From NCBI GenBank assembly GCA_946999045.1, contig CAMQBR010000024.1, positions 1-25,755 of the forward strand: 25,755 nt of DNA. The letters run 5' to 3'. The position numbers were made by a program, and so were the translations under genes. Below are positions 24,783 through 25,755 of this stretch, piece by piece. Origin of the DNA: an uncultured Prevotella sp. GTDB lineage: Bacteria; Bacteroidota; Bacteroidia; Bacteroidales; Bacteroidaceae. The notes beneath the pieces were generated by a model. It had not been told where the DNA came from. It did not search any database and saw only the letters and a program-made list of their open reading frames with translations. Every line of letters begins with the position of its first letter. Within the stretch, counting starts at the first letter, position 1.

Positions 24783-25013
24783 CTTTTCTGATGCGTAGTC
24801 TGTTGCAATAAGCATCTTTGACCTTTCCTCACTCTCACTCAGAGGTGCACGTCCTAAGATTGTGGCATCGCCACTCTTGGCAAACTCCATCAGATTTCCG
24901 ATAAAGACTTCCTGCTCGGGTGTCGGTGGTATGTTATGGAGTTTCTCATTCTTCTCCGGACGGTCAATACCTATGTCCTTGGCTGTACGAAAATCGCAAA
25001 TCTCCGCATAAAA
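24783..25013 (-). pseudogene. Relic of a conjugative-transposon N-6 DNA methylase/helicase protein
   Basis: Read on the minus strand, a 77-codon stretch has the uninterrupted reading FYAEICDFRTAKDIGIDRPE, then KNEKLHNIPPTPEQEVFIGN, LMEFAKSGDATILGRAPLSE and SEERSKMLIATDYASEK. I recognise this as an internal piece of the very large (about 1900 aa) N-6 DNA methylase/SNF2-type helicase proteins found on Bacteroidetes conjugative transposons. Both flanks break: the frame has a TAA at about 25035 upstream, and after SEK the reading turns into unrelated hydrophobic sequence (CCNISMFFLPFFYAPY). So only a fragment remains, with no start, end or catalytic methylase motif. It marks a former mobile-element insertion, consistent with the IS fragment beyond it. 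Recognition is from memory, not from a search. Confidence 0.7.
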
Positions 25014-25286
25014 GTAATAGAAGCGAATGTAATCGGCTGATTACAAAAGGAAAGCATAAATAAGAATAATAAAAGGTGAACGATTTGGAAACGAGCGAGT
25101 TTCTTTCTCCTTCTTTCTTTTGCAATGCCTCAAAGAACTCTTTATTCTTGTTTGCAAAGATATAAATTTTTCACAAGAAGGTATACGGATTTCAAGAAAT
25201 TCATAGAAAACTTCACTGTATGAAATTGGAAAAATTGGAAAAATTATGAACATCAGAGAAAAAAGATGCTGAAAAATTTGTTGTAA
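25014..25286. other. Gap between the methylase relic and the IS fragment
   Basis: No gene is recognised here. A TATCTTTG box lies at 25155-25162 on the minus strand, without a well-spaced TTTG. It is followed by TTCTTTGA (25129-25136), similar to the boxA-like leader of rRNA operons, but no rRNA follows. A 9-base unit, ATTGGAAAA, repeats about 2.3 times at 25225-25245. Confidence 0.35.
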
Positions 25287-25755
25287 ACCTCAAATCCGCA
25301 ACTAAGCCCTTGAACGTCCTTATTGCGTTTACACGTTCTCTCATTACTGAATTTGCAGATAATTTGAACTTGAAGCACCCACTTCTGCCTACAATATCCC
25401 CTTACCCCACAATGTGACTTGAGGCAATACACAATATCATTCCCATAAGTTGTAGGCATTATCCAAAATCAGTCTGGAAAACATCTGCGTAAGCATTATT
25501 ACAGGTATAGATATTCAGCACATACCGCCTTGATGTCCTGATCCACTTGGCTGGTACAGAGATAAACCTGAAGACAAACGCTTTTATGCGACTTGTTGCA
25601 TTGAGTCCGAACTTCTTTACGTCAAGTCTTTGAATAATGGCCGTGTAAGAGTTACGGATAAATGCTGTAAGAAGAAGGAACACTGTGTTCTCTGCCATGA
25701 AGGATTTGGGCAATCTGTCCCACCCGAAACCATTGTTCATATCATCGAAGATACG
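25287..25755 (-). mobile_element. 3' part of an IS1380-type insertion sequence
   Basis: The transposase C-terminus is at 25459-25755, and the rest lies beyond the window. Past its stop, about 170 non-coding bases run to a possible terminal repeat at about 25287-25312 (plus strand ACCTCAAATCCGCAACTAAG). I place the edge there because this resembles IS1380-type ends as I remember them. The other end is outside the window, so the inverted repeat cannot be confirmed. Confidence 0.5.
25459..25755 (-). CDS. IS1380-type transposase, C-terminal part (runs off the window)
   Basis: This is an open frame of 98 codons reading into the window edge. It begins RIFDDMNNGFGWDRLPKSFM and continues with AENTVFLLLTAFIRNSYTAI, LNATSRIKAFVFRFISVPAKW and a basic tail with RTSRRYVLNIYT, ending at a TAA after QTDFG. 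The ENTVFLLLTA and RFIxVPAKW motifs are typical of the end of IS1380-family DDE transposases in Bacteroidetes. An internal Met could be taken as a start, but the frame continues upstream past it, so the gene is truncated only by the window. Whether the element is intact cannot be judged. It sits beside a conjugative-transposon relic. Confidence 0.75.
   Translation of the reverse strand, partial: RIFDDMNNGFGWDRLPKSFMAENTVFLLLTAFIRNSYTAIIQRLDVKKFGLNATSRIKAFVFRFISVPAKWIRTSRRYVLNIYTCNNAYADVFQTDFG

Noticed and set aside
25041..25459. Two minus-strand frames of about 70 codons beyond the transposase
   Set aside because: They cross the presumed IS edge and AT-rich spacer, with low-complexity compositions and no recognisable domain.

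Overview
The window is an AT-rich chromosomal segment of a Bacteroidetes bacterium, most likely Prevotella or a close relative. Four things point there. Several promoters match the Bacteroidetes consensus (TTTG, about 20 bases, TAnnTTTG). Genes lack strong Shine-Dalgarno sequences. A fimbrillin-type lipoprotein and a DUF4827 lipoprotein next to a GlmM-type mutase are present. The proteins match Prevotella forms I know. This placement comes from recognition, not from a search.

Layout: positions 29-5242 hold pyruvate phosphate dikinase and a class A penicillin-binding protein, both on the minus strand. Positions 5743-9378 on the plus strand hold pyrB-pyrI (aspartate transcarbamoylase), glyA, a small Cys-rich FeoB-associated-type membrane protein and tRNA-Cys. 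Positions 9643-12749 hold a minus-strand pair: a 75-aa LAGS-type small protein and a 949-aa fimbrillin-like lipoprotein. Positions 12937-24482 form a long minus-strand run of housekeeping genes: dinB, pyk, pheT, yebC, a sugar nucleotidyltransferase, an nrnA-type DHH phosphoesterase, the DUF4827 lipoprotein and glmM. The right edge (24783-25755) is mobile debris: a relic of a conjugative-transposon methylase/helicase protein and the 3' part of an IS1380-type transposase.

The genes cover core functions: the PEP/pyruvate node (ppdK and pyk), pyrimidine synthesis, one-carbon metabolism, and cell wall synthesis (a GlmM-type mutase and PBP1A). They also include translation (pheT, tRNA-Cys, yebC), RNA/nucleotide turnover, translesion DNA synthesis and surface adhesion.

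The most notable feature is not a gene. Six copies of one MITE-like repeat family (87-264 bp) lie in six intergenic gaps. They share inverted ends like GGNNGGTTCTATAAATTA and interchangeable inner modules. One copy is a minimal element with perfect ends, one carries both inner modules, and one lies between the pyk promoter and the pyk start codon.
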